64,000 nucleotides of DNA from Streptomyces sp. NRRL S-646 (lineage in GTDB: Bacteria > Actinomycetota > Actinomycetes > Streptomycetales > Streptomycetaceae), in NCBI RefSeq assembly GCF_000720765.1, contig NZ_JODC01000003.1, forward strand, positions 496,001 through 560,000, given 5' to 3'. The translations under genes and the position numbers were made by a program. Under the pieces are notes generated by a model. The model searched no databases. It was not told where the DNA came from and was given only the letters and a program-made list of their open reading frames with translations. Below are positions 26,387 through 34,441 of this stretch, one piece after another. The stretch's first letter is position 1. Each line of letters starts with the position of its first letter.

Positions 26387-26788
26387 TCAGACCAGGCGGG
26401 GTCCGCCCAGCAGCATGGCGGCCGTCGTCAGCGCCGCCGGCACCGTACCGACCGGGCTCGTCTCGGCGAGGTAGCTCAGCCCGGAGAGCGGGCCGGCGAT
26501 GTGGTTGCTCGTCGGGTCGACGGGGTTGCGGGTGAGGGCGCCCCGCTTGAGGCCCTGGACGGAGCCGGTGACGGACCGCACCTGGCCGGTCGGCGCCTGC
26601 AGGCTCTTCTGCGCGTCGAGCTTGCTGAGCGCGTTCGCCGCGGTCGTCGGCGACAACGGCACCTTCACGGCGGCCGTGGAGTCCGCGGACGCCGTCGCCG
26701 CGCTCGCACCCAGGGCCGCCGAGACGGTCGCGAGGGCGATCAGGACGCGCCGGGCGTGGGGCTTGGAGGGGGAAGCGTGTCGTGCCAT
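26387..26788 (-). CDS. Small secreted protein of unknown function
   Basis: 133 residues from ATG 26788. A clear Sec signal peptide (basic SKPHARR, hydrophobic VLIALATVSAALGASAA, cleavage after ATASA) is followed by a mature part of about 97 residues without Cys, rich in Ala, Leu, Ser and Thr. It resembles the secreted protein at 32680-33030 in size and composition. Function unknown. Confidence 0.75.
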   Translation of the reverse strand: MARHASPSKPHARRVLIALATVSAALGASAATASADSTAAVKVPLSPTTAANALSKLDAQKSLQAPTGQVRSVTGSVQGLKRGALTRNPVDPTSNHIAGPLSGLSYLAETSPVGTVPAALTTAAMLLGGPRLV

Positions 26789-26872
26789 GGCAGTAGTCAC
26801 CTTGTATTCACTGGATTCGCTGAGTAATCAGGTCGACACGAAGGGTAGTTGAGATGTGATGCGCACTCCAAA

Positions 26873-26910
26873 GCCGACCCGCGGGGTCGGCAGGACGTAC
26901 GGAATACGTC
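26873..26910. promoter_or_regulatory. Two inverted repeats between divergent genes
   Basis: GCCGACCC-gcg-GGGTCGGC (26873-26891) and GACGTA-cggaa-TACGTC (26894-26910) lie side by side before the uridine kinase start and may be operators for one or both divergent genes. Confidence 0.4.
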
Positions 26911-26923
26911 AAACTGGTGTCCC

Positions 26924-27559
26924 GTGAGCATCCATCTCCCCTCCCCCGCCCGCGTCGTGCTGCTCTGCGGCCCCTCGGGCTCGGGCAAGTCCCTTGTCGC
27001 CGCCCGCTCGGGCCTCCCCGTGCTGCGCCTCGACGACTTCTACAAGGAGGGCGAGGACCCGACTCTGCCGCTGGTGGCGGGAAGCTCCGACATCGACTGG
27101 GACCACCCGGACTCCTGGGACACGGACACGGCCGTCGCCGCGATCGCGGAGCTGTGCCGCACGGGCCGTACGAAGGTTCCCGTCTACGACATCTCCCGCT
27201 CCGCCCGCACCGGCGAGGAGACCGTCGACATAGGGCGGACCCCGCTGTTCATCGCGGAGGGCATCTTCGCGGCCGAGATAGTCGAGCGCTGCCGGGAGTT
27301 GGGGCTGCTGGCCGACGCCCTGTGCCTGAACCGCGGCGCGGTCCGCACGTTCCGCCGCCGCTTCCTGCGCGACCTCAAGGAGGGCCGCAAGTCGGTCCCG
27401 TTCCTGCTGCGCCGCGGCTGGCGCCTGATGCGCCAGGAACGCTCGATCATCGCCCGCCAGACCGCCCTCGGCGCCCACGCCTGCGACCGCGACGAGGCCC
27501 TGGGCCGGCTGGCCGCGGCCGCGGTGGGCCGGCGCCCGGCGGCGACCCCCACACGCTGA
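26924..27559 (+). CDS. Uridine kinase-like P-loop kinase
   Basis: 211 residues with Walker A GPSGSGKS near 15-22, the acceptor-site segment LRLDDFYKEGEDP near 35-47 and an Arg-rich lid (RRRFLRDLKEGRKS near 146-159). The family phosphorylates uridine and cytidine to monophosphates; phosphoribulokinase relatives share the fold. This fits salvage alongside cdd and the nucleoside transporter. GTG 26924 places the P-loop at the expected distance. No palindrome of the nucleoside set is found upstream. Confidence 0.85.
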   Translation: MSIHLPSPARVVLLCGPSGSGKSLVAARSGLPVLRLDDFYKEGEDPTLPLVAGSSDIDWDHPDSWDTDTAVAAIAELCRTGRTKVPVYDISRSARTGEETVDIGRTPLFIAEGIFAAEIVERCRELGLLADALCLNRGAVRTFRRRFLRDLKEGRKSVPFLLRRGWRLMRQERSIIARQTALGAHACDRDEALGRLAAAAVGRRPAATPTR

Positions 27560-27589
27560 CCGCACACACAAAAGCGGGAGCACAAGCAA

Positions 27590-27630
27590 AAGCGGGACTG
27601 GACGGACCCCCCGGCCCTCCAGTCCCGCTT
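27590..27630. terminator. Terminator between uridine kinase and sigQ
   Basis: AAGCGGGACTGGA (27590-27602) and TCCAGTCCCGCTT (27618-27630) form a perfect 13-bp stem between convergent genes. Confidence 0.8.
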
Positions 27631-27735
27631 CCCCCGTTCCCCCGTGGTGCTTCCCCCACGAACCCCGTTGGTCCCCCGTGGGTCCCCCCGGTTACTGCTC
27701 CCCCGTACTTCCCCCGTTACTTACTGTCCCCCCCA
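27631..27735. repeat. Degenerate CCCCCGT tract
   Basis: Several exact CCCCCGT units with short spacers fill the gap after sigQ; on the sigQ strand they read ACGGGGG. The same unit occurs three times inside the sigQ 5' coding part (about 28276-28322). Confidence 0.5.
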
Positions 27736-27739
27736 ACCC

Positions 27740-28483
27740 TCAGGCGACGAGCTCCCCGAAGGCGTCCTCCTCGTCACGGCCGAAGCTGAGGACCTCGTCC
27801 TCGCGCAGCCGGCGGAGCGACCGCCAGATGCTGGACTTCACCGTGCCGACACTGATGTCGAGGATCTCCGCGATCTCCGGGTCCGTGCGGCCCTCGTAGT
27901 AGCGCAGGACCAGCATGGTGCGCTGGAGTTCGGGGAGGCGGGCGAGCGCCTGCCACAGGACCGCGCGCAGCTCCGTGCCGCGCATCGCGTCCGTGTCGCC
28001 GGGCGTCTCCGGCAGTTCCTCGGTCGGGTATTCGTTCAGCTTGCGGCGGCGCCACGCGCTGATGTGCAGGTTCGTCATGGTGCGGCGGAGGTAGCCCCCG
28101 ACCGCGGCCTTGTCGCTGATCCGGTCCCAGGCCTTGTACGTCGAGAACAGCGCGCTCTGCAGCAGGTCCTCGGCCTCGAAGCGGTCACCGGTCAGGTGGT
28201 AGGCGGTGGCGTACAGGGAGGCGCGGCGCTCCTGGACGTAGGCGGTGAACTCCGCCTCCGACAGCGAACGGCGCTCCCCCGTGTCCTCCCTGTACGCGCT
28301 TCCCCCGTGCGTTTCCCCCGTGAAGGTGTCAACCACCGTCATGTACGCGGTGTGCTGACGCCCGGCGCCGCGAGCGCACCCCCGCCCGCTCACGGCACCG
28401 GACTTCTCGGAACCCCGGCCCCCGTTCACGTCGTGCAGGCGCGTGATCACTGCGCTGGTGCTCGTGCTGTGCAGCATGTTCAT
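27740..28483 (-). CDS. sigQ: SigE-family sigma factor SigQ
   Basis: ECF-type sigma factor of 247 residues: region 2 near 85-150 (LTGDRFEAEDLLQSALFSTYKAW) and region 4 near 170-230 (LARLPELQRTMLVLRYYEGRTDPEIAEILDISVGTVKSSIWRSLRRL). In S. coelicolor sigQ lies divergently from afsQ1 and is an AfsQ1 target that restrains antibiotic production. The start at 28483 has GGGGGG upstream; a shorter form from MTVVD near 28342 is possible. The N-terminal 80 residues are outside the core sigma fold. Confidence 0.93.
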   Translation of the reverse strand: MNMLHSTSTSAVITRLHDVNGGRGSEKSGAVSGRGCARGAGRQHTAYMTVVDTFTGETHGGSAYREDTGERRSLSEAEFTAYVQERRASLYATAYHLTGDRFEAEDLLQSALFSTYKAWDRISDKAAVGGYLRRTMTNLHISAWRRRKLNEYPTEELPETPGDTDAMRGTELRAVLWQALARLPELQRTMLVLRYYEGRTDPEIAEILDISVGTVKSSIWRSLRRLREDEVLSFGRDEEDAFGELVA

Positions 28484-28603
28484 CTCGCGCCCCCCGTCGT
28501 GGACTTCCGGTGTTCGGCTTGCTCAGGCGGTGTATCTCTGCGGTGCTTCCTTGCCTGTGCCGAGAAGCTTGCCCTCGCACCTTCATGGCCGTGTCCGCCG
28601 ACT

Positions 28604-28619
28604 GTCACAGACCTGTCAC
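28604..28619. promoter_or_regulatory. AfsQ1 binding box
   Basis: GTCAC-agacct-GTCAC, on the minus strand GTGAC-N6-GTGAC, exactly fits the published AfsQ1 consensus GTnAC-N6-GTnAC. It lies between sigQ and afsQ1 and probably mediates control of sigQ. Confidence 0.8.
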
Positions 28620-28737
28620 AGGGGTCGGCCGCAGGGAAGACACAGCACGGTCACAGAGAAGAGCGGTACGGGCACGCAGGCATACAGGTCCGCAGCAGGA
28701 GTCGAAACCCCGACCCACCATGGGCCAGAATGAGCGC

Positions 28738-29415
28738 GTGCCTACCCTGTTGCTGATCGAGGATGACGACGCCATCCGTACGGCCCTGGAGCTGTCTCTT
28801 ACGCGCCAGGGACACCGGGTTGCCACCGCTGCCACCGGTGAGGACGGTCTGAAGCTCCTGCGGGAGCAACGGCCGGACCTGATCGTGCTGGATGTGATGC
28901 TGCCCGGCATCGACGGGTTCGAGGTGTGCCGGCGCATCCGGCGCACGGACCAGCTGCCGATCATTCTGCTCACCGCGCGCAGTGACGACATCGACGTGGT
29001 CGTGGGCCTGGAGTCCGGCGCGGACGACTATGTGGTCAAGCCGATCCAGGGGCGGGTGCTCGACGCCCGGATCCGGGCCGTGCTGCGCCGCGGGGATCGC
29101 GAGTCGACCGACGCGGCGAGCTTCGGCAGCCTGGTCATCGACCGCGCGGCCATGACCGTGACCAAGAACGGCGAGGACCTGCAGCTCACGCCGACCGAGC
29201 TCAGGCTGCTCCTGGAGCTGAGCCGGCGGCCCGGCCAGGCGCTGTCCCGGCAGCAGCTGCTGCGGCTGGTGTGGGAGCACGACTATCTGGGCGACTCCCG
29301 GCTGGTGGACGCGTGCGTCCAGCGGCTGCGTGCCAAGGTCGAGGACGTTCCGTCGTCCCCGACGCTGATCCGTACCGTGCGGGGCGTGGGTTACCGGCTG
29401 GACACGCCTCAGTGA
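28738..29415 (+). CDS. afsQ1: Response regulator AfsQ1
   Basis: OmpR-family regulator of 225 residues that, with AfsQ2, controls antibiotic production, nutrient use and development in S. coelicolor and competes with GlnR at some promoters. The receiver domain shows EDD at 8-10, phospho-acceptor D52 (LIVLDVMLPG) and a Lys in DDYVVKP near 101; the winged helix spans about 130-225 and ends VRGVGYRL. GTG 28738 is the start. Its stop overlaps the afsQ2 start by 3 bases. Confidence 0.97.
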   Translation: MPTLLLIEDDDAIRTALELSLTRQGHRVATAATGEDGLKLLREQRPDLIVLDVMLPGIDGFEVCRRIRRTDQLPIILLTARSDDIDVVVGLESGADDYVVKPIQGRVLDARIRAVLRRGDRESTDAASFGSLVIDRAAMTVTKNGEDLQLTPTELRLLLELSRRPGQALSRQQLLRLVWEHDYLGDSRLVDACVQRLRAKVEDVPSSPTLIRTVRGVGYRLDTPQ

Positions 29416-30977
29416 CCGAAGCGCAAGGGGGGGTTCGCGGCTGGGCCGCGACCCGCAAGGGACATCTTTCACGGCTGCGCTTCACCAGTCTCCGGCTCCG
29501 CCTGGTCGTCGTGTTCGGCCTGGTGGCGCTCACCGCGGCCGTCTCCGCGTCCGGGATCGCGTACTGGCTCAACCGCGAGGCCGTGCTCACCCGCACCCAG
29601 GACGCGGTGCTCGGCGACTTCCGGCAGGCGATGCAGACCCGGGCGGGCACCCTGACCGCGCACCCCTCGCAGGACGAACTGCAGCACACCGCGGGGCAGA
29701 TGGCGAACAGCAGCCAGCGCTTCAGCGTGCTGCTCGTCGCGCAGGACGCCGACGGCAGGACCGTCTACGGCAGTTCGGGCGGCCTGGACGGCTTCTCGCT
29801 GCGGGACGTGCCCAAGTCGCTGCGTGCGGCCGTGACCAGGAAGCAGCAGGTCGACTCCGGCAACAAGTACGCCTACCACCTGTACTGGCAGCGCGTCGTC
29901 GACCACGGCACGCCCTACCTGGTGGCGGGCACGAGGGTGATCAACGGCGGGGCGACCGGCTACATGCTCAAGTCGCTGGAGCCGGAGGCCAAGGACCTCA
30001 ACTCCCTCGCCTGGTCGCTGGGGATCGCCACCGGGCTCGCGCTGGTCGGCTCGGCGCTGCTCGCGCAGGCCGCCGCCTCGACCGTGCTCAAGCCGGTGCA
30101 GCGGCTCGGGGTGGCCGCGCGCAGGCTCGGCGAGGGCAAGCTGGACACCCGGCTCAGGGTGTCGGGGACCGACGAACTCGCCGATCTGTCACGGACGTTC
30201 AACTACGCGGCCGAGGCGCTGGAGAAACGGGTCGAGGACATGGCCGCGCGGGACGATGCGTCCCGGCGGTTCGTCGCCGACATGAGTCATGAACTCCGTA
30301 CGCCGCTCACCGCGATCACCGCCGTGACGGAGATCCTGGAGGAGGAGCTGGAGGCGGAGTCCGGGTCGATGGACCCGATGATCGAGCCCGCCGTGCGGCT
30401 CGTCGTCAGCGAGACCCGGCGGCTCAACGACCTCGTCGAGAACCTCATGGAGGTCACCCGCTTCGACGCGGGCACCGCTCGGCTGGTCCTGGACGACGTC
30501 GACCTCGCCGACCAGATCACCGCCTGCATCGACGCCCGGGCCTGGCTGGACGCGGTGGACCTGGACGCCGAGCGCGGCCTCCACGCCCGTCTCGACCCGC
30601 GCCGCCTGGACGTGATCCTCGCCAACCTGATCGGCAACGCGCTCAAGCACGGCGGGTCGCCGGTGCGGGTGTCGGTGCGGCCCGAGGACGACTCGATCGT
30701 CATCGCCGTCCGCGACCATGGGCCCGGCATCCCCGAGGACGTCCTGCCGCACGTCTTCGACCGCTTCTACAAGGCGAGCGCCTCCCGCCCGCGCTCCGAG
30801 GGCAGCGGCCTCGGCCTGTCCATCGCCCTGGAGAACGCCCACATCCACGGCGGTGAGATCACCGCCGCCAACTCCCCCGACGGGGGTGCGGTGTTCACGC
30901 TGCGGCTGCCGCGGGACGCGTCGGCGCTGACGGAGGAGTCCGAGAAGGACACGGGGAAGAACGGGAACGCCTCATGA
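29412..30977 (+). CDS. afsQ2: Sensor histidine kinase AfsQ2
   Basis: Membrane kinase of 521 residues for AfsQ1. Membrane segments lie at about 31-53 and 197-222 with an extracytoplasmic sensor domain between them, followed by HAMP (about 220-272), the phospho-accepting His293 in FVADMSHELRTP, and an ATPase domain with N box NLIGNALKHGG, DHGPGIPEDV and GSGLGLSIA. GTG 29412 is chosen because it overlaps the afsQ1 stop (GTGA), the usual arrangement. The lipoprotein gene that follows overlaps its stop by 4 bases. Confidence 0.96.
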   Translation: MTEAQGGVRGWAATRKGHLSRLRFTSLRLRLVVVFGLVALTAAVSASGIAYWLNREAVLTRTQDAVLGDFRQAMQTRAGTLTAHPSQDELQHTAGQMANSSQRFSVLLVAQDADGRTVYGSSGGLDGFSLRDVPKSLRAAVTRKQQVDSGNKYAYHLYWQRVVDHGTPYLVAGTRVINGGATGYMLKSLEPEAKDLNSLAWSLGIATGLALVGSALLAQAAASTVLKPVQRLGVAARRLGEGKLDTRLRVSGTDELADLSRTFNYAAEALEKRVEDMAARDDASRRFVADMSHELRTPLTAITAVTEILEEELEAESGSMDPMIEPAVRLVVSETRRLNDLVENLMEVTRFDAGTARLVLDDVDLADQITACIDARAWLDAVDLDAERGLHARLDPRRLDVILANLIGNALKHGGSPVRVSVRPEDDSIVIAVRDHGPGIPEDVLPHVFDRFYKASASRPRSEGSGLGLSIALENAHIHGGEITAANSPDGGAVFTLRLPRDASALTEESEKDTGKNGNAS

Positions 30978-31585
30978 CCGTACGACGCCTGCCGGCGCTC
31001 CCCTTCTTCGTCGGAATGGCCGCGCTGCTCACCGGCTGCGGCATCCGGCCCACCGAGGTGCCCACGGACTTCGGGGCCGCGCCCTCCCAGGTGCAGTGCT
31101 CGCCGGCCGAGCCGGAGGTCTCGACCCAGGCCTCGCGCGGGCTGCCGGTGCAGGTGTTCCTGCTGTGCGGGTCCTCGCTGGTCGCCGTGGACCGGACGGT
31201 ACGGGTCCCGGACGGCTCCCCGGACTCGCAGCGGCGGGTACTGGTGGCGCAGGGGCTGCTCGACCAGCTCGCGGCGACGCCGTCGGCCGCCGAGAAGGAG
31301 GCCGGGTACACCACGGACGTCCGTGGCGGCATGACCGTGCGCGGCCCCGGCTCCGGCGACCCCGACGACACGCTCCGGCTGAGCAACCCGCCCGGTGATC
31401 TCACGTCCTTCGCGCTCGCCCAGGTCGTCTGCACGTTCTCCGACTCGGCGGCGGCCGAGGGCGACGGCTCGGTCATCCTCGGCGGCCCCGGCAAGGAGCC
31501 GCTGCGCCGCTACGAGTGCACGGACGAGGTCCGCTCCCGCCCGGGCACCGAGCAGCCGCCCTCGACCGACGTTACGGGCGGCTGA
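30974..31585 (+). CDS. Lipoprotein of the afsQ operon
   Basis: 203 residues with a signal peptide and lipobox LLTGC (Cys near 22). The extracytoplasmic part has four further cysteines in the pattern expected for disulfides (QCS, LLCGS, VVCTF, YECTD) and looks like a small GerMN-type or hypothetical domain. ATGA overlap with afsQ2 implies a three-gene operon. It could tune AfsQ2 sensing, but this is inference. Confidence 0.85.
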   Translation: MTVRRLPALPFFVGMAALLTGCGIRPTEVPTDFGAAPSQVQCSPAEPEVSTQASRGLPVQVFLLCGSSLVAVDRTVRVPDGSPDSQRRVLVAQGLLDQLAATPSAAEKEAGYTTDVRGGMTVRGPGSGDPDDTLRLSNPPGDLTSFALAQVVCTFSDSAAAEGDGSVILGGPGKEPLRRYECTDEVRSRPGTEQPPSTDVTGG

Positions 31586-31667
31586 CGTACGGGTGTGGTG
31601 GAGGCCTCATACAGGTACCTGCGCCCAAGCCGGAACCGATCCCGCCGCGGGCGGCGTCTAGGGGGTC

Positions 31668-32306
31668 GTGCAGCGTCAAGGCGGGACAGGTGACCCCCGG
31701 TGGACTACCGCGCCCCTGAAGGGGCGCGGGGAACGGCGCGACCAGCCACAACCAACCCGCGGATTCCAGACCGACCTCCCCGCGGAGCGCATCCGCATCC
31801 GTGCGACAGGGAGTGTCATCCTCATCGCACACCTCGCGTTCGTCGCCTGGCTCACGCTGCGCCCGCTGGATGTGCCCTGGGTGATGCCCCCCAACCTGCA
31901 TCCGTTCGCCGGCATACGCGCCGACCTGGCCCTGGGCGGGCCGGCGGCGGCCCGCCGCATCGGCGAGGGCGTCGGCCTCCTCGCGCCGCTCGGCGTACTG
32001 CTCCCGATGGCGCACGGCAGGCTGTGGGCCTTCCCGTTCGCCTCGTTCGTCCGAACGGTCGCCGCGGGCGCGCTGGTCTCCCTGGGCATTCTGCTGCTGC
32101 AGACCGGGGTCCCGGGCCGCGTCCCGGACGTGGACTCGGTACTCATGAACACCGTGGGCGTGGCCCTCGCCCACCTCGCGGTCGTCCCCGCGGCCCGCTC
32201 CTGGCTCCGCCGCAGGTCCGAGCGGGAGGAACGGGCGGCCGTCCGCCAGGAGGAAGCGGTTCAGGGTCGAACCCCGACGTTTCCCAGGGTCGGGATCGCA
32301 CCGTAG
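31668..32306 (+). CDS. VanZ-family membrane protein with repeat-derived N-terminus
   Basis: 212 residues with four membrane segments (about 47-65, 101-118, 126-146, 158-176) matching VanZ-type proteins; relatives affect teicoplanin resistance or envelope traits. The only possible start is GTG 31668, since an in-frame TAG lies at 31659. Residues 14-29 are encoded by a copy of an R3-type intergenic repeat (31709-31753), read in frame. The repeat adds about 15 residues before the first helix and keeps the frame open. Confidence 0.8.
   Translation: MQRQGGTGDPRWTTAPLKGRGERRDQPQPTRGFQTDLPAERIRIRATGSVILIAHLAFVAWLTLRPLDVPWVMPPNLHPFAGIRADLALGGPAAARRIGEGVGLLAPLGVLLPMAHGRLWAFPFASFVRTVAAGALVSLGILLLQTGVPGRVPDVDSVLMNTVGVALAHLAVVPAARSWLRRRSEREERAAVRQEEAVQGRTPTFPRVGIAP
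31709..31753 (+). repeat. R3-type repeat inside the VanZ coding frame
   Basis: CGCGCCCCTGAAGGGGCGCG hairpin (31709-31728) followed by gggaacggcgcgaccagccac, as in the intergenic copies. Length of about 45 bases keeps the frame. Confidence 0.7.
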
Positions 32307-32400
32307 AGCGACGCTTTGCCCCCTTCGTCTCCGTAGCGTTGAAGACAGATGAGGAAGCCGCCAAGAGGCCCCTCACCCGACGCTCACGAAGGAGCCGCAC

Positions 32401-32604
32401 ATGTCCGCCCTCGTCCGCCCCACCCACGGCCGCATGATCGGCGGCGTGTGCGCCGGTCTGGCGCGGCGCTTCGGCACCTCCGCGACCACCATGCGCGTGA
32501 TCTTCCTGCTCTCCTGCCTGCTGCCGGGCCCGCAGTTCCTGCTCTACATAGCGCTGTGGATCCTGCTGCCCTCGGAGGAGAAGGCGGCCCGCACCGCCTG
32601 GTGA
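32401..32604 (+). CDS. PspC-domain small membrane protein
   Basis: 67 residues. Nearly all is a PspC domain: the start RPTHGRMIGGVCAGLARRFGTS, then a hydrophobic helix (MRVIFLLSCLLPGPQFLLYIALWILLP). The family is linked to envelope stress sensing. AAGGAG precedes the ATG. A strong terminator follows. Confidence 0.92.
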   Translation: MSALVRPTHGRMIGGVCAGLARRFGTSATTMRVIFLLSCLLPGPQFLLYIALWILLPSEEKAARTAW

Positions 32605-32621
32605 GCCCTTCTCGCAGGTAC

Positions 32622-32664
32622 GCCGATGGGGCGCACCCCGTGCCCGGGGGTGCGCCCCATCGGC
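32622..32664. terminator. Strong bidirectional terminator
   Basis: GCCGATGGGGCGCACCCC (32622-32639) pairs perfectly with 32647-32664: 18-bp stem, 7-base loop, between the convergent PspC and secreted-protein genes. Confidence 0.88.
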
Positions 32665-32679
32665 GCGTTCCGAGGCGGG

Positions 32680-33030
32680 TCAGCCGATCGGCAGACCGTT
32701 CACGGGCAGACCGTGCGTGGGCAGGCTCGACTGCACCGGCATACCGCCGAGCAGGCCGGCGACCGGCGCGGAGCCGTCGGTGAGCGCACCGGCGGACGGC
32801 CGCACGGAGGACAGACCGCGTTCGAGGGCGGGCTTGCCCTGGGCCACCGCCGCCTGGGCACCCGGCAGCGCCTGGGAGACGTTCTGCGCCGGGAGCGCAC
32901 TGGTGACGGAGCCCAGCGCGCCGGTGGCGTCCGGGACCGCCGGGGCCGCGTTCGCGGCGCCCGCGCCCGTGGCGGCGAAGGCGGCACCGAGAGCGGCGAC
33001 ACCGAGGGTCTTGGCAGCAGACTGCTTCAT
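32680..33030 (-). CDS. Small secreted protein of unknown function
   Basis: 116 residues from ATG 33030 (GAGGA upstream). Signal peptide MKQSAAKTLGVAALGAAFAA with likely cleavage after GAANA, then a mature chain of about 88 residues rich in Ala, Pro, Leu and Gly, without Cys. It lies downstream of add on the same strand but with its own upstream region (33031-33170), which holds the inverted repeat ACGGGT-tgtgaat-ACCCGT. Function unknown. Confidence 0.78.
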   Translation of the reverse strand: MKQSAAKTLGVAALGAAFAATGAGAANAAPAVPDATGALGSVTSALPAQNVSQALPGAQAAVAQGKPALERGLSSVRPSAGALTDGSAPVAGLLGGMPVQSSLPTHGLPVNGLPIG

Positions 33031-33170
33031 AAAATGCGTCCTCGAAATGGGGTTGGGGAAATGTGAGCGGTGTCCACGACCGTAAACACGGGCACCCGCC
33101 CGCCGCAAACATCGAAATGCGAACGGGTTGTGAATACCCGTCCCCATTCCACACACCCCAATATCCCCAG

Positions 33171-34328
33171 TTACCCCTCCGAGGGAACAGAACCGCTGGT
33201 GGAAGCGGTTTGCTGGAACAGCCATTCGGACTTCAGCTCGGCATATCCGGGCTTGATCACGTCATTGATCATCGCCAGTCGTTCATCGAAAGGAATGAAC
33301 GCTGATTTCATCGCATTGACGGAGAACCACTGCATGTCTTCGAGCGAATAACCGAAGGCGTCGACAAGGTGCTCGAATTCACGGCTCATACTCGTGCCGG
33401 ACATGAGTCGATTGTCCGTATTCACGGTCGCACGGAAGTGCAGTCGACGCAGCAGCCCGATCGGGTGTTCGGCATACGACTCGGCCGCCCCGGTCTGGAG
33501 GTTGGAGCTGGGGCACAGTTCGAGCGGGATGCGCTTGTCCCGTACGTACGAGGCGAGCCGCCCGAGCTTCACCGAGCCGTCGGCATGCACCTGGATGTCG
33601 TCGATGATGCGCACTCCGTGCCCGAGCCGGTCGGCGCCGCACCACTGCAGGGCCTGCCAGATGGACGGCAGCCCGAAGGCCTCGCCGGCGTGGATGGTGA
33701 AGTGGTTGTTCTCGCGCTTCAGATACTCGAAGGCGTCGAGGTGCCGGGTGGGCGGGTAACCGGCCTCGGCGCCCGCGATGTCGAAGCCCACCACCCCAAG
33801 GTCCCGGTACCGGTTGGCGAGTTCGGCGATCTCCAGGGCACGCGCGGCGTGCCGCATGGCGGTGAGCAGGGCGCCGACGCGGATCCGGTGACCGCTCTGA
33901 CGCGCGAGCCGCTCCCCTTCCCGGAAGCCCTCGTTGACGGCCTCGACGACCTCCTCGAGGCTGAGCCCGCCCTCCAGATGCTGCTCGGGGGCGTATCGCA
34001 CCTCGGCGTACACGACCCCGTCCTCGGCGAGATCCTCGGCGCACTCCCGCGCGACCCGCACCAGCGCGTCCCGGGTCTGCATCACGCCGACGGTGTGGGA
34101 GAAGGTCTCCAGGTACCGCTCCAGAGAACCGGAGTCGGCGGCCTCCCGGAACCAGACGCCGAGCTTGTCGGAGTCGGTCTCGGGGAGGCGGTCATAGCCC
34201 GCGTCGCGGGCGAGTTCGACGATCGTCCCCGGGCGGAGACCGCCGTCGAGGTGGTCGTGCAGCAGAACCTTCGGCGCCCGGCGGATCTGCTCCGGCGTCG
34301 GGGTGTTCGAGATGGTCTGGCTCGTCAT
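33171..34328 (-). CDS. add: Adenosine deaminase
   Basis: Deaminates adenosine and deoxyadenosine to (deoxy)inosine, feeding purine nucleoside phosphorylase. 385 residues with zinc ligands HDHLDGG near 24-30, HAGE near 207-210 (catalytic Glu), HGVRI near 229 and the NTDNRL segment near 307. The message appears leaderless: -10 TAGAGT ends 6 bases before the ATG, and the shared palindrome is in the promoter spacer. Confidence 0.95.
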   Translation of the reverse strand: MTSQTISNTPTPEQIRRAPKVLLHDHLDGGLRPGTIVELARDAGYDRLPETDSDKLGVWFREAADSGSLERYLETFSHTVGVMQTRDALVRVARECAEDLAEDGVVYAEVRYAPEQHLEGGLSLEEVVEAVNEGFREGERLARQSGHRIRVGALLTAMRHAARALEIAELANRYRDLGVVGFDIAGAEAGYPPTRHLDAFEYLKRENNHFTIHAGEAFGLPSIWQALQWCGADRLGHGVRIIDDIQVHADGSVKLGRLASYVRDKRIPLELCPSSNLQTGAAESYAEHPIGLLRRLHFRATVNTDNRLMSGTSMSREFEHLVDAFGYSLEDMQWFSVNAMKSAFIPFDERLAMINDVIKPGYAELKSEWLFQQTASTSGSVPSEG

Positions 34329-34356
34329 TTCCGCACTCTACCTCCTACGCGCGTAG
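34329..34356 (-). promoter_or_regulatory. add promoter with shared palindrome
   Basis: On the minus strand CTACGCGCGTAG (34356-34345), 4 bases, -10 TAGAGT (34340-34335), 6 bases, ATG 34328. Same layout as deoC. Confidence 0.65.
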
Positions 34357-34441
34357 ATCACGCGGTGTACAACTCCGTCGATACGTAACGGTGACCGCAA
34401 GGACGGGGCACGTACACCCGCGCTTCTGACACTGTTCTGTC

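Noticed and set aside
27631..27735. C-rich tract as a CRISPR array
   Set aside because: Units are only 7 bases with very short irregular spacers, and there are no cas genes.
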